From positions 1,054,001 to 1,118,000 of the forward strand of contig NZ_CP165628.1 in assembly GCF_041200025.1 (NCBI RefSeq): a stretch of 64,000 nucleotides of DNA, given 5' to 3'. This DNA comes from Rouxiella sp. WC2420. GTDB taxonomy: Bacteria > Pseudomonadota > Gammaproteobacteria > Enterobacterales > Enterobacteriaceae. Numbering within the stretch: position 1 is the stretch's first letter; every line of letters starts with the position of its first letter. The notes under the pieces were generated by a model. It did not search any database. It worked only from the letters and a program-made list of their open reading frames with translations, and had not been told where the DNA came from. Shown one piece after another: positions 54,636 through 63,125 of this stretch. A program made the translations under genes and the position numbers.

Positions 54636-54788
54636 TGTATTATCCTCAATTAAAGTCATCAGAAATGCGCTGGAAAATATTATATTTCTCTTCTTGCCGA
54701 TAAATAATGAGCCTGGCTTGCGGTAAGGGCAACTATTATGAAACGATGAATTTTTGATTGAAGGTAATGACAAAGTCAGGAGCCAATG

Positions 54789-55709
54789 ATGCAGGAAGAA
54801 TATCACTGGAGCTGGATCACCCGCAGTGGTCTTAATGCCTCAAGTGCAGATCACAATATTCGTTTCCCTTATTGGAGCTTTACCAAATCGGTAATCGCTG
54901 TTTGTGCTCTAAAACTTTCCGAAAATGGCTCATTGAATTTGGATGCGTTTTTGCAAGGGCAAAAATATACCCTACGGCAACTTTTGCAGCACACAGCCGG
55001 AGTAGCAGATTACGGTCAGCTTTCAGATTATCACCATGACGTAGCGGCAAATTTGCCGCCATGGTCACGGGATAAAATGCTGGATGCAGTGTTGGCCAAT
55101 GATCCGCTGTTCCTGCCAGGAGAGGGCTGGAGCTACTCTAATGTGGGATATATGCTGGCGCGTGAAAGGATTGAAGAGGTAGCTGGAAAAAGCTTCGCTG
55201 AACTGGTGGCTGAATTTATTACCACGCCGCTAGGGCTGAAAAGCGTGGAAGTTGCCACCACGCAGTTGCAGTTCAGCACTCTGCATTGGCCAGCTGCGGC
55301 CAGTTATCATCCCGGATGGGTCTATCATGGCTGTTTGATAGGCACCGCGCATGATGCTGCCAGTATTTTAGATGCACTGTTTAATAAGAAAATTTTCAGA
55401 AATAATCATGCAACTGGAAGCACGCTGCAGCAAATGCTGGAACATTATCCGCTAGGGGGCGCATTGGCTGGCCGCCCATGGACGAAATGCGGCTATGCAT
55501 TGGGCCTGATGAGCGGCGAGGTAGGCGGGGGACAGCGGGCAATTGGCCACTCTGGCGGTGGGCCATTTTGCGTTAACGCGGTGTATCACTTCCCCGATTG
55601 CGCCGATCCCGTCACTGTATCCTGCTTTGCCAAGGGGACTGACCAAGGTAGCGCTGAACTCTTCGCTACCCGTTTAGCTTTGCAATTAAACGGCAAAAAA
55701 GCGCAATAA
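54789..55709 (+). CDS. Serine hydrolase of the class C beta-lactamase / PBP4* family
   Basis: A 306-residue protein with SFTK (SxxK, near residue 30), YSNVGY (YxN) and HSGGG (KTG-box equivalent), the three motifs of the beta-lactamase-related serine hydrolases. It has no signal peptide, and the SxxK lies unusually near the N-terminus, so it is likely cytoplasmic and acts as an esterase or peptidase rather than a resistance enzyme. AGGAG lies 6 nt before ATG 54789. Divergent from the GH6 gene. Confidence 0.82.
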   Translation: MQEEYHWSWITRSGLNASSADHNIRFPYWSFTKSVIAVCALKLSENGSLNLDAFLQGQKYTLRQLLQHTAGVADYGQLSDYHHDVAANLPPWSRDKMLDAVLANDPLFLPGEGWSYSNVGYMLARERIEEVAGKSFAELVAEFITTPLGLKSVEVATTQLQFSTLHWPAAASYHPGWVYHGCLIGTAHDAASILDALFNKKIFRNNHATGSTLQQMLEHYPLGGALAGRPWTKCGYALGLMSGEVGGGQRAIGHSGGGPFCVNAVYHFPDCADPVTVSCFAKGTDQGSAELFATRLALQLNGKKAQ

Positions 55710-55721
55710 AAGCAGGTAATT

Positions 55722-56189
55722 TCATAATAATTCATAAAATTTCAGCGATACGCCTTCTGCTGTGCGTTGGCCTGTGCAGATGAAAATCGATTCGATCATC
55801 CAGCGTAATGCATCACTGTATACTTCGAATTTAGGCACTGCTCTGAAGTAGATATCCTCCTGCGGGATCTGATTAAAAAACGACATATCTTGATCAAAAA
55901 GACGATCGCGCCACTCTGCAGGAATACGACGTATGCCATTATTTTCTATGTAAACAGTGCCTTGATCTGTTTGTAAACCATAGCGGGCGGAGAGATGACA
56001 GATACCGTCTGGTTGAATAATCTGGCTATCGATGCCGCCCGGCAGCACAACACCATTAATTTTTCCGCTTACTTTCCCTTCAAGAATTGAAATCAACTGA
56101 CGTTTGCCGCCCTCGGCTGTCGCGTTAACAATGACTGGTTTATCAACCTGGATCTCGACAGAAAAACTCAATTTTAGTTCTGGGTGCAT
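55722..56189 (-). CDS. DUF3237 family protein
   Basis: A 155-residue beta-rich protein that matches the DUF3237 pattern: GGKRQLISILEGKVSGKINGVVLPGGIDSQ, then LSARYGLQTDQGTVYIENNGIR, and the closing YFRAVPKFEV. The biochemical function is unknown. GGAGG precedes its ATG. It is convergent with the serine hydrolase, 12 bp apart. Confidence 0.82.
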   Translation of the reverse strand: MHPELKLSFSVEIQVDKPVIVNATAEGGKRQLISILEGKVSGKINGVVLPGGIDSQIIQPDGICHLSARYGLQTDQGTVYIENNGIRRIPAEWRDRLFDQDMSFFNQIPQEDIYFRAVPKFEVYSDALRWMIESIFICTGQRTAEGVSLKFYELL

Positions 56190-56307
56190 TTTTCCTCCGC
56201 AATTTGAGCGATTTATAGCTGTTTGTAGAACGGAACCGTTCTAGTTTGTACACGCTATCTGCTCACTGTTTCACATTAAAAAATTGTCAATTCCAAGGAA
56301 AGAACAC

Positions 56308-56715
56308 ATGCACTATAACATTGCCGAACGTTTGCGTAAGACCCTGAGTAACATGGGTTATCCGGTTGAGTCCAGTCAGTTTGACGCCCATTCCACTATC
56401 GAAATCAGTTTTACTAATATCCCCAGCCTCTATTTTTCAGTAATCGATGATCGGCTCTGGCTATGGAGCGCATTAGATTGGATGGACAGCTCTACCTTTA
56501 CTTCCTGGGGCGCAGAACTGTGGGAGGAGCTACAAGCTGCACTGTGCTGGGTCGTGACCGGGCAACCGGTATTGGGGCAAGGAAGTGAGGGTTACGAATT
56601 AAAAGCCCTGGTAGACGATCACTGTTTTGACGAAGAGTCACGGTTAGAAGAGCTGCTCGAGGGTTTTTATGTACTGTGTCTCAGATTGAGCGACCGTTTC
56701 AGCCAGTCTCGATAA
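56308..56715 (+). CDS. Orphan type III secretion chaperone, InvB/SpaK family
   Basis: A 135-residue protein, the same length as Salmonella InvB, aligning through NIAERLRKTLSNMG, DAHSTIEISFTNIPSLYFSVIDDRLWLW and the tail ELKALVDDHCFDEESRLEELLEGFY. Class IB chaperones of this family bind several effectors and keep them secretion-competent. The start at 56308 has AAGGAAAG about 6 nt upstream. No type III apparatus gene or recognised effector is adjacent; the remaining machinery, if any, would be elsewhere. Confidence 0.82.
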   Translation: MHYNIAERLRKTLSNMGYPVESSQFDAHSTIEISFTNIPSLYFSVIDDRLWLWSALDWMDSSTFTSWGAELWEELQAALCWVVTGQPVLGQGSEGYELKALVDDHCFDEESRLEELLEGFYVLCLRLSDRFSQSR

Positions 56716-56872
56716 GTGGTAAGCGCTAAGTCCAGCGTTATATTGAGGGAAATTTATCGGTTAATTTGATGATTGTCACGATATCATAATTTCATTATAT
56801 AAAGAAATGGCTTGTTTTTTTCGTTTTGTGCAGAGTATTACCAACAGCAGTTAAATACTGATGAGGTTAACT

Positions 56873-57787
56873 ATGTACGACATAGCCAACGCGCCCTGCA
56901 GTTGGGGCGTTGATGACCCCAAAAACCCCCACTTGCCTGCCTGGCAAAAAGTGATTGGTGAAGCTCGTCAGGCCGGTTATTCAAGCCTCGAGCTTGGTCC
57001 GTGGGGTTTTTTACCGAAAGATCCCGCCGTGCTGACTCAGGCGCTGGAGGAACATCAGCTTTCACTGGTAGCGGGGACACTGTTTGATGATCTGGTTTCA
57101 GAAAGCAACTTTTCTAAAATGGTCGAGTTGACTCACAAGATTTGCCATTCGTTGCGTAATACACGCATCGCGCGCGCACTTGGGAAGTTTGCTCCGCCTT
57201 ATCTGGTGATTATTGATTTTGGTAACCCGGAACGAGCCAGGTTTGCCGGCCAGTCTGGTAAAGCTCCGCGGCTGAGTCGCGACGACTGGCAACGTCTGGT
57301 CAATAATATTCGCGAGATTTCGCATATCGCGATGCAGGAATATCAGGTCAGGCCGGTAATCCATCCTCATGCCGGAGGCTGCATCGAGTTTGCAGACGAA
57401 ATAACGCAGATAGCCGATGACGTTCCACATTTTGAGGCGGGATTATGTCTTGATACCGGGCACTTATATTACGCCGGACTGTCTCCAGAAAAGTGGATTG
57501 AGCGCTACATTGACCGTCTGGACTACCTGCATTTTAAAGATGTTAACAAAGCCATTTTCCAGAAAGTTATTGCTCGGGGCACCGATTTTTTCACCGCCTG
57601 TGCTGAAGGCGTAATGTGCCCGCTGGGGCAGGGCGATATTGATTACGCGGCGGTGAAAGCTACGCTCGAAAGCCATCAGTGGCAGGGGTGGATAACCATT
57701 GAGCAGGAACGCGATCCTCGAGATGTAGCGGGAAGTTTGGCTGATGTTTCGGCAAGTTTATCTTATTTAAAAAAAATGGGTTTTTAG
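56873..57787 (+). CDS. iolE: IolE-like inosose dehydratase (sugar phosphate isomerase/epimerase family)
   Basis: A 304-residue TIM-barrel protein of the AP-endonuclease 2 / sugar isomerase family. It starts with ANAPCSWGVDD, typical of IolE, and shows the metal sites VIHPHAGGCIEF, LCLDTGHLYYAG and YLHFKDVN. IolE dehydrates scyllo-inosose in myo-inositol catabolism. The ATG at 56873 (AGG 7 nt upstream) is preferred to the one at 56861. It is the first gene of a pair with the iolI-like gene. Other TIM-barrel isomerases cannot be excluded. Confidence 0.78.
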   Translation: MYDIANAPCSWGVDDPKNPHLPAWQKVIGEARQAGYSSLELGPWGFLPKDPAVLTQALEEHQLSLVAGTLFDDLVSESNFSKMVELTHKICHSLRNTRIARALGKFAPPYLVIIDFGNPERARFAGQSGKAPRLSRDDWQRLVNNIREISHIAMQEYQVRPVIHPHAGGCIEFADEITQIADDVPHFEAGLCLDTGHLYYAGLSPEKWIERYIDRLDYLHFKDVNKAIFQKVIARGTDFFTACAEGVMCPLGQGDIDYAAVKATLESHQWQGWITIEQERDPRDVAGSLADVSASLSYLKKMGF

Positions 57788-57796
57788 GGAGCTGTA

Positions 57797-58624
57797 ATGA
57801 AAAAAGCATTCCACGGCGTATCGGTTTGGTACAGCAACGCAGTCACACAACTGCGTCTCGCCAGTGAAACAGGTTTCGATGCGTTGGAGATCCTGCCTGA
57901 GCATCTGTTCCGCTATGTAGATAACGGCGGATCGCTCGAGAAGTTTCATGCCTTTGCCGAACAGTTTGGCGTTGAAATTAGCTGTATCAATGCTCTTAAA
58001 CGTATTGGTCGGCATCAGCCCGAAGAGCGTGCGGCGATGTTAAAGGAGGCACATAAAATCTGTCATGCGGCACAGGTGCTGAAATGCCCGGTGGTGCAGA
58101 TTATGGCGCTCAATGAGTTGGATCACCTGGACGAAGACGCGCGAAATGAAATTTTAATCAAAAATATCAGTGATATAGCCGATATTGCGCTTCAGTACGG
58201 TATAAAATTGCAGATTGAAGTGGTGGCTTTCACTCGCTTTAACAGCCTGAGCCAGGGGCTGGAGATTATTAAACGTGCAGGCCGCGACAACGTTGGCCTG
58301 GTGATTGATTTCTGGCATCTGCACGCGGGTGGCAACACTCGGCCCGAAGAAGTCGCGCAGATGGACGTTAACCTGATTTACGGCATTCATTTCTGCGATG
58401 GTCGGGCCGCGCGTCAGGGTGAAGAGTGGGATGAATGGGTGCAACGTGACTACCAGCCGGGTGAGGGGGAGGTTGATATCGCCGCCTGGATAGAGGCAGT
58501 GCGTGCCACGGGCTACGACGGTGTGTGGTGCCCGGAACAGCTTAGCCCAACTCATTGGGAAGATGACCTGTGGCAGATTGGTCGAGACAATTACGAAAGC
58601 CTCACTGCGTGGACCAGCCGTTAA
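57797..58624 (+). CDS. IolI-like sugar phosphate isomerase/epimerase
   Basis: A 275-residue TIM-barrel protein of the same superfamily. Metal-binding positions are visible in LQIEVVAF, GLVIDFWHLHAGGN and GIHFCDGRA. It starts 9 bp after the IolE-like gene. A 2-keto-myo-inositol isomerase (IolI) role is the natural guess in this locus, not proven. Confidence 0.72.
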   Translation: MKKAFHGVSVWYSNAVTQLRLASETGFDALEILPEHLFRYVDNGGSLEKFHAFAEQFGVEISCINALKRIGRHQPEERAAMLKEAHKICHAAQVLKCPVVQIMALNELDHLDEDARNEILIKNISDIADIALQYGIKLQIEVVAFTRFNSLSQGLEIIKRAGRDNVGLVIDFWHLHAGGNTRPEEVAQMDVNLIYGIHFCDGRAARQGEEWDEWVQRDYQPGEGEVDIAAWIEAVRATGYDGVWCPEQLSPTHWEDDLWQIGRDNYESLTAWTSR

Positions 58625-58682
58625 TGGAACGTGTTTGAACTGGTATGTTCATAAAATGGGATCCTGCCCGGAGTCTATGAAT

Positions 58683-58698
58683 GAAATATTTTGTTCAT
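58683..58698. promoter_or_regulatory. Candidate operator before the inositol RpiR regulator
   Basis: TGAAATATTTTGTTCA (58683-58698, GAA/TTC dyad) shares the 10-mer TATTTTGTTC with the palindrome at 62956-62972 before iolA. Two promoters of the locus with a common element make an RpiR (IolR-type) operator plausible. Confidence 0.4.
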
Positions 58699-58746
58699 TT
58701 TGGTAGACTTAACTATTCTTCATGATGTCCTAGAGGGCGAATTCCC

Positions 58747-59583
58747 GTGTCAAAACATACAACTCAATTGTCTATTTTACAGGAAGACATTCGCACCCGT
58801 TATGACAGCTTGAGCAAGCGTCTTAAACAGGTTGCACGCTATATACTTGATAATAGTAACAGCGTGGCATTTGATACGGTGGCATCCATAGCGCAGCGTG
58901 CAGATGTTCCTCCTTCAACGCTAATCCGTTTTGCCAGCGCTTTTGGTTTCAGCGGTTTCAATGAAATGAAACAGGTATTCCGTCAGCATCTGATGGAAGA
59001 AACCGTGAGTTATACAGAAAGGGCGCGGCTATTTAGAAAATCCTCTGTGGATGAAGGCACAGCTGCGCCGGAAAAGCCTGATGAAGTACTGAATATGTTT
59101 TCGATGGTTAACGCACAGGCTCTACAGCAGCTGCCGACGCATATCAGCGCTGAACAACTGGACGAAGCGATTGCTCTGCTTTCACAGGCCGATAACATCT
59201 ATATCATTGGCTTACGTCGTTCATTCAGCGTCGCCAGCTATCTGACCTATGCTTTACGCCATCTTGAGCGTCGCGCCTTTCTAATCGATGGGTTGGGCGG
59301 AATGTTCTCGGAGCAGTTGAGCATGGTGAGTCCAAAAGACGTGGTGATCGCCATCAGTTACTCGCCGTATGCCAGCGAGGCGATGGAATTAGTTCAGCTT
59401 GGTGCACGTCGCGGTGCTCGTCAGATTGCCATTACCGACAGCCAGGTCAGCCCGCTTGCCGCCTTTAGCGATGTCTGTTTTGTGGTGCGTGAGGCCCAGC
59501 TCGACGGTTTCCGTTCTCAGGTGGCCTCAATGTGTCTGGCGCAAACTATCGCAGTATCATTGGCGATGAAAACTACAGTCTGA
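58747..59583 (+). CDS. RpiR-family regulator of the inositol locus
   Basis: A 278-residue regulator with HTH_6 (about residues 10-85; SIAQRADVPPSTLIRFASAFGFSGFNEM) and a SIS domain (about 120-270). Starts at GTG 58747 with GAGGG upstream. IolR proteins of Enterobacterales such as Salmonella are RpiR-type repressors of inositol genes, so this is the probable local regulator. Its last 11 bp overlap the end of the convergent Hyi-like gene. Confidence 0.85.
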   Translation: MSKHTTQLSILQEDIRTRYDSLSKRLKQVARYILDNSNSVAFDTVASIAQRADVPPSTLIRFASAFGFSGFNEMKQVFRQHLMEETVSYTERARLFRKSSVDEGTAAPEKPDEVLNMFSMVNAQALQQLPTHISAEQLDEAIALLSQADNIYIIGLRRSFSVASYLTYALRHLERRAFLIDGLGGMFSEQLSMVSPKDVVIAISYSPYASEAMELVQLGARRGARQIAITDSQVSPLAAFSDVCFVVREAQLDGFRSQVASMCLAQTIAVSLAMKTTV

Positions 59584-60373
59584 CTGCAAACGCCTGCTGG
59601 AAGCGTTCAATCGCCACACTGGAATCCCCGGATGCCCAGGCTTCCATACCGACCACCCCGCGATACCCCGTTTCATACAGGGCGTGCGCGATTGCTGGAT
59701 AGTTAATTTCTCCCGTCCCTGGTTCCTTCCTTCCAGGGACGTCGGCCACCTGAATCTCGCCGATAAAATGGGCAGACTCGCGGATCAGCTCAATCAAATT
59801 CCCTTCACCAATTTGCGCATGATACAGATCCAGATTCATCTTCAACCAAGGGCTGTTGACTGCCGAGATTAGCGTTAACGTGTCGCGCGCTTTGGCGAAA
59901 GGCGTAGCGGGGTGGTCAACCAGCGTATTGAGGTTTTCAAGCAAGAATACTTTTTGATGGCGCTCGCCGAGTTTGGCAATCGCGCACAGGGTCTGATAGG
60001 CCTTGATCCACATTGCCCCCGTGACTTCTGTCACCGGCTTAACCGGTAAGCCTTGGCTGTCTAGACCGGTGCCGTGCAGGTTCAGGCTTGGACAGTTCAA
60101 ACGTTGGGCGATTTCTATCGAGATTTCGGCGGTTTCCAAAAGTTTTTCAATTTGGTCATCATCGAGAAGATTGCCGCTGATATAGCCGGTCATTGATGTA
60201 AAACGTGCCCCGGTGGCCGCCAGCGCATCGATGTCTTTTTGGGTCCAGTCCCAAATCTCGACTGCGAATCCGGCCTCATGAATTCGTTTTACGCGTTCAA
60301 CAAATGGCAGGTCCAGAAACACCATTTCGGCACAAACGGCAAGCTGGAAAGGGGAATTAGCGCGGCTAGACAT
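59573..60373 (-). CDS. Hydroxypyruvate-isomerase-like TIM-barrel protein
   Basis: A 266-residue protein of the Hyi / sugar phosphate isomerase family: VCAEMVFLDLPFVERVKRIHEAGF at the start, LLENLNTLVDHPATPF and MNLDLYHAQIGEGNL in the middle carry the metal ligands, and IQVADVPGRKEPGTGEINY follows the Hyi pattern closely. Hydroxypyruvate isomerase links hydroxypyruvate and tartronate semialdehyde, but similar proteins serve in inositol loci. It has its own GGAGG site and lies behind an intrinsic terminator that follows iolB. Confidence 0.82.
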   Translation of the reverse strand: MSSRANSPFQLAVCAEMVFLDLPFVERVKRIHEAGFAVEIWDWTQKDIDALAATGARFTSMTGYISGNLLDDDQIEKLLETAEISIEIAQRLNCPSLNLHGTGLDSQGLPVKPVTEVTGAMWIKAYQTLCAIAKLGERHQKVFLLENLNTLVDHPATPFAKARDTLTLISAVNSPWLKMNLDLYHAQIGEGNLIELIRESAHFIGEIQVADVPGRKEPGTGEINYPAIAHALYETGYRGVVGMEAWASGDSSVAIERFQQAFAVRL

Positions 60374-60395
60374 AATTTTTCCTCCACTGAAATCT

Positions 60396-60421
60396 TAAAA
60401 AGCAGCCTGCAGGCTGCTTTT
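60396..60421 (-). terminator. Intrinsic terminator between iolB and the Hyi-like gene
   Basis: AAAAGCAGCC pairs perfectly with GGCTGCTTTT around TGCA (60398-60421), followed on the minus strand by T. It separates the iolAB transcript from the Hyi-like gene or attenuates read-through. Confidence 0.8.
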
Positions 60422-60453
60422 GTGTTTAAGCGATATGGGTAATTTTTGGAAAG

Positions 60454-61275
60454 CTATTCTTTATTGCGCGGATAAGCGTCGGTATTGACCCAGGCATGGT
60501 CTTTCTCCCAGGTAAACTGCCATTTGCGCTCGGGACCAGCCATTACATTAAGATAATAATTATCGTAACCGGCAATGGTCGCTACCGGATGGTAGCCGCG
60601 AGGCACTTGCACCACGTCACGATCGTAAGGCGCCATGCATTCGTCCAGACTGCGATCGTCGGTATAAACCCGATGTAAAGCAAAGCCTTGCGGCGGATCG
60701 AAACGGTGGTAGTAGGTCTCTTCGAGATAGGTTTCTTTCCCCGCCACCGGCGTATCGTGTTTATGGCTCGGGTAAGAACTGCTGTCGCCTTCATCGGTGT
60801 AAACCTCGACTACCAGCAGGCTATCGGCAGGTTTGTCGTCAGGCAGAATATTGTGCACCAGGCGTTTATTGCGACCCTTGCCACGATGCTCAACCCCAAC
60901 GTCTTTCGGTGCGATCAGGCGTGGAGGCAGGTCGCCAAAGCCTGGTGCACTGCACACTGCCAGCTCTAACGCCGACTCGGCCTTAACTTCAGACTGAGTA
61001 TTGTGCGGCACATAAACCGACCAGGCTGGAATACGCTCGAACGGGCTCATACGTTCGCCAATATGCTCAAAGGTTTCTGTGGGGGTGACCACGCTTGCCC
61101 GGCCCGATACCAGTACCAGGCAGCGTTCTTTATCATCCGCAGGCAGAGTCAGGGACTGGCCTTCTTTGAGCTGATAAACGTCAAAACCCACGTACTTCCA
61201 GCCCGCAGTTTCTGGCGTAATATGCTGAATACGACCGTCTTGTGACGGCGCGTGCTTACTGAGCAAGCGGGACAT
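60454..61275 (-). CDS. iolB: 5-deoxy-glucuronate isomerase
   Basis: A 273-residue bicupin of the KduI/IolB family that converts 5-deoxy-glucuronate to 5-dehydro-2-deoxygluconate. SYPSHKHDT with the metal-binding His residues, LEETYYHRFDPPQGFALHRVYTDD and VQVPRGYHPVATIAGYDNYYLNVMAG are characteristic. Start 61275 is taken because GGAGAGG lies just upstream. It follows iolA on the same strand, 20 bp away. Confidence 0.94.
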   Translation of the reverse strand: MSRLLSKHAPSQDGRIQHITPETAGWKYVGFDVYQLKEGQSLTLPADDKERCLVLVSGRASVVTPTETFEHIGERMSPFERIPAWSVYVPHNTQSEVKAESALELAVCSAPGFGDLPPRLIAPKDVGVEHRGKGRNKRLVHNILPDDKPADSLLVVEVYTDEGDSSSYPSHKHDTPVAGKETYLEETYYHRFDPPQGFALHRVYTDDRSLDECMAPYDRDVVQVPRGYHPVATIAGYDNYYLNVMAGPERKWQFTWEKDHAWVNTDAYPRNKE

Positions 61276-61295
61276 AATCCTCTCCTTGTAAGTGT

Positions 61296-62801
61296 TTAAC
61301 CCAACGTCGGCATACTGAACTCCGCCACGGTTTGCTGACCGCTCGGCCAACGGGTGGTAACCGTTTTCATACGAGTATAAAAGCGAACGCCGTCTGGACC
61401 ATGCACGTTAAGCGCACCAAATACGGAACGTTTCCATCCACCGAACGAGTGGAAGGCAACCGGCACCGGAACTGGAATGTTTACTCCAACCATCCCGGCT
61501 TCAACGTTTTGCACAAACTCGCGGGCATAGTGGCCATTGGTCGTGAAAATCGCGCTACCGTTGCCAAATTCGTGGCCGTTAACTGTGCGTAATGCAGACT
61601 CGAAATCCTTTTCACGCACGATGCCGAGAACGGGTCCGAAAATCTCTTCACGATAAATTTTCATATCGGTGGTGACGTTATCGAACAGCGTACCGCCGAC
61701 GTAAAATCCTTCAGGATGGCCATCGACTTTATAGTTACGACCATCGATAACCAGTTTTGCACCTTCGGATACGCCATGATCAATATAGCCGAGGACTTTG
61801 GTCTGGTGAGCCTTGGAGATAACCGGGCCCATTTCATTTTCTTCTTTACCGCGCAGGTTTCCCGGACCGATACGCAGCGCGTTAACCAGCGGCGTCAGTT
61901 TGGCAATCAGCTTGTCAGCGGTGTCATCACCTACGGCAACCACGATTGGCAGCGCCATGCAGCGTTCACCGGCAGAACCGAATGCACCGCCCATGATTGC
62001 CTGCACAGTAGCGTCGAGGTCAGCATCCGGCATGACGATAGCGTGGTTTTTCGCTGCCCCAAAGGCCTGCACGCGTTTACCGTGGGCGCTGGCGGTAGCA
62101 TAAATATGTTGAGCGACGCCGGATGAGCCGACGAAGCTTACTCCCTGAATGCGTTCATCAGTGGTAAGCAGGCTGGCAGCGTCGTTGCCGCAGTGCACCA
62201 CGTTGAATACGCCGTCTGGCAGTCCCGCCTCTTTCAGTAATTCTGCCAAACGAATAGAGGCAGAAGGTGCCGGGGCCGGGGGTTTGAGAATAAAGGTGTT
62301 TCCGCAGGCCAATGCCACCGGGAACATCCACATTGGCACCATCGCCGGGAAATTAAATGGAGTAATTCCCGCAACAACACCCAGCGGCTGCATTACCGAG
62401 TAGCTGTCTACGCCGCCGCCGACATTGTTTGAGAACTCGCCTTTCAGCAGTTCTGGAATACCGCAGGCAAACTCGACCACTTCCAGACCACGGGTCAACT
62501 CACCCAGCGCATCGGAAAATACTTTACCGTGTTCACTGACAATCAGCTCAGCCAGCTCGTCGCGGTTTTTTTCGATCAATGCCTTGAATTCAAAAAGGAT
62601 GCGCGCACGGCGCAGTGGCGGAGTGTTGGACCATGCCGGGAAAGCGTTGTGTGCATGTTCAATCGCCTTCAACACTTCTTGCTCTGTGCTCTGTGTCACC
62701 TGGCGGATGACCTGACCGGTAGCCGGATTCGTTACCGGCAAAGTTTCTTTACTGCTGCTCGTAGTGCGCTGGCCGTTTATGAAATTCGCGATTATTTCCA
62801 T
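61296..62801 (-). CDS. iolA: Methylmalonate-semialdehyde / malonate-semialdehyde dehydrogenase
   Basis: A 501-residue CoA-acylating aldehyde dehydrogenase. The catalytic Cys is in GSAGERCMALPIVVAVGDD, a family hallmark, and FNFPAMVPMWMFPVALACGNTFILKP and FVGSSGVAQHIYATA are the cofactor parts. It performs the last inositol step, malonate semialdehyde to acetyl-CoA and CO2; MmsA of valine breakdown is the close relative. Context with iolB, iolE and an RpiR regulator favours inositol. Confidence 0.94.
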   Translation of the reverse strand: MEIIANFINGQRTTSSSKETLPVTNPATGQVIRQVTQSTEQEVLKAIEHAHNAFPAWSNTPPLRRARILFEFKALIEKNRDELAELIVSEHGKVFSDALGELTRGLEVVEFACGIPELLKGEFSNNVGGGVDSYSVMQPLGVVAGITPFNFPAMVPMWMFPVALACGNTFILKPPAPAPSASIRLAELLKEAGLPDGVFNVVHCGNDAASLLTTDERIQGVSFVGSSGVAQHIYATASAHGKRVQAFGAAKNHAIVMPDADLDATVQAIMGGAFGSAGERCMALPIVVAVGDDTADKLIAKLTPLVNALRIGPGNLRGKEENEMGPVISKAHQTKVLGYIDHGVSEGAKLVIDGRNYKVDGHPEGFYVGGTLFDNVTTDMKIYREEIFGPVLGIVREKDFESALRTVNGHEFGNGSAIFTTNGHYAREFVQNVEAGMVGVNIPVPVPVAFHSFGGWKRSVFGALNVHGPDGVRFYTRMKTVTTRWPSGQQTVAEFSMPTLG

Positions 62802-63125
62802 CTTCTCTACCTTACCTCAGGACCGTGATGAATTTGCAGGACCCTCTAAGGGCCGCCCGACTAAAATAACCTTATTACTTTGAACTAAATGTTTCAAATT
62901 AAATTTAATGGAATTTATGTTTCTGTGATCGATGGCAGAGTTTTGGGTTGGAAAGGAACAATTATTTTGTTCTTGAACGATTAAGGTTTTTATATAATAA
63001 GTTGATTTATATAATTTAATTTTTCCCAAGGGCGCGTGGGGAGATATCAGGTGTGGAGGCCAGTCCTGAGAAAATCTTCATGACTGGCATAACCTTATAT
63101 ATTTCATTTTATCGGTATAAAAAGT
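62802..63125. promoter_or_regulatory. Control region of iolAB with palindrome at 62956-62972
   Basis: 324 AT-rich bases without a gene. GAACAATTATTTTGTTC is a perfect 17-bp dyad with 6-bp arms, sharing TATTTTGTTC with the element before the RpiR gene. A candidate operator for the inositol regulator. GGGCGCGTGGGG near 63032 is a GC-rich island of unknown role. Confidence 0.4.
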
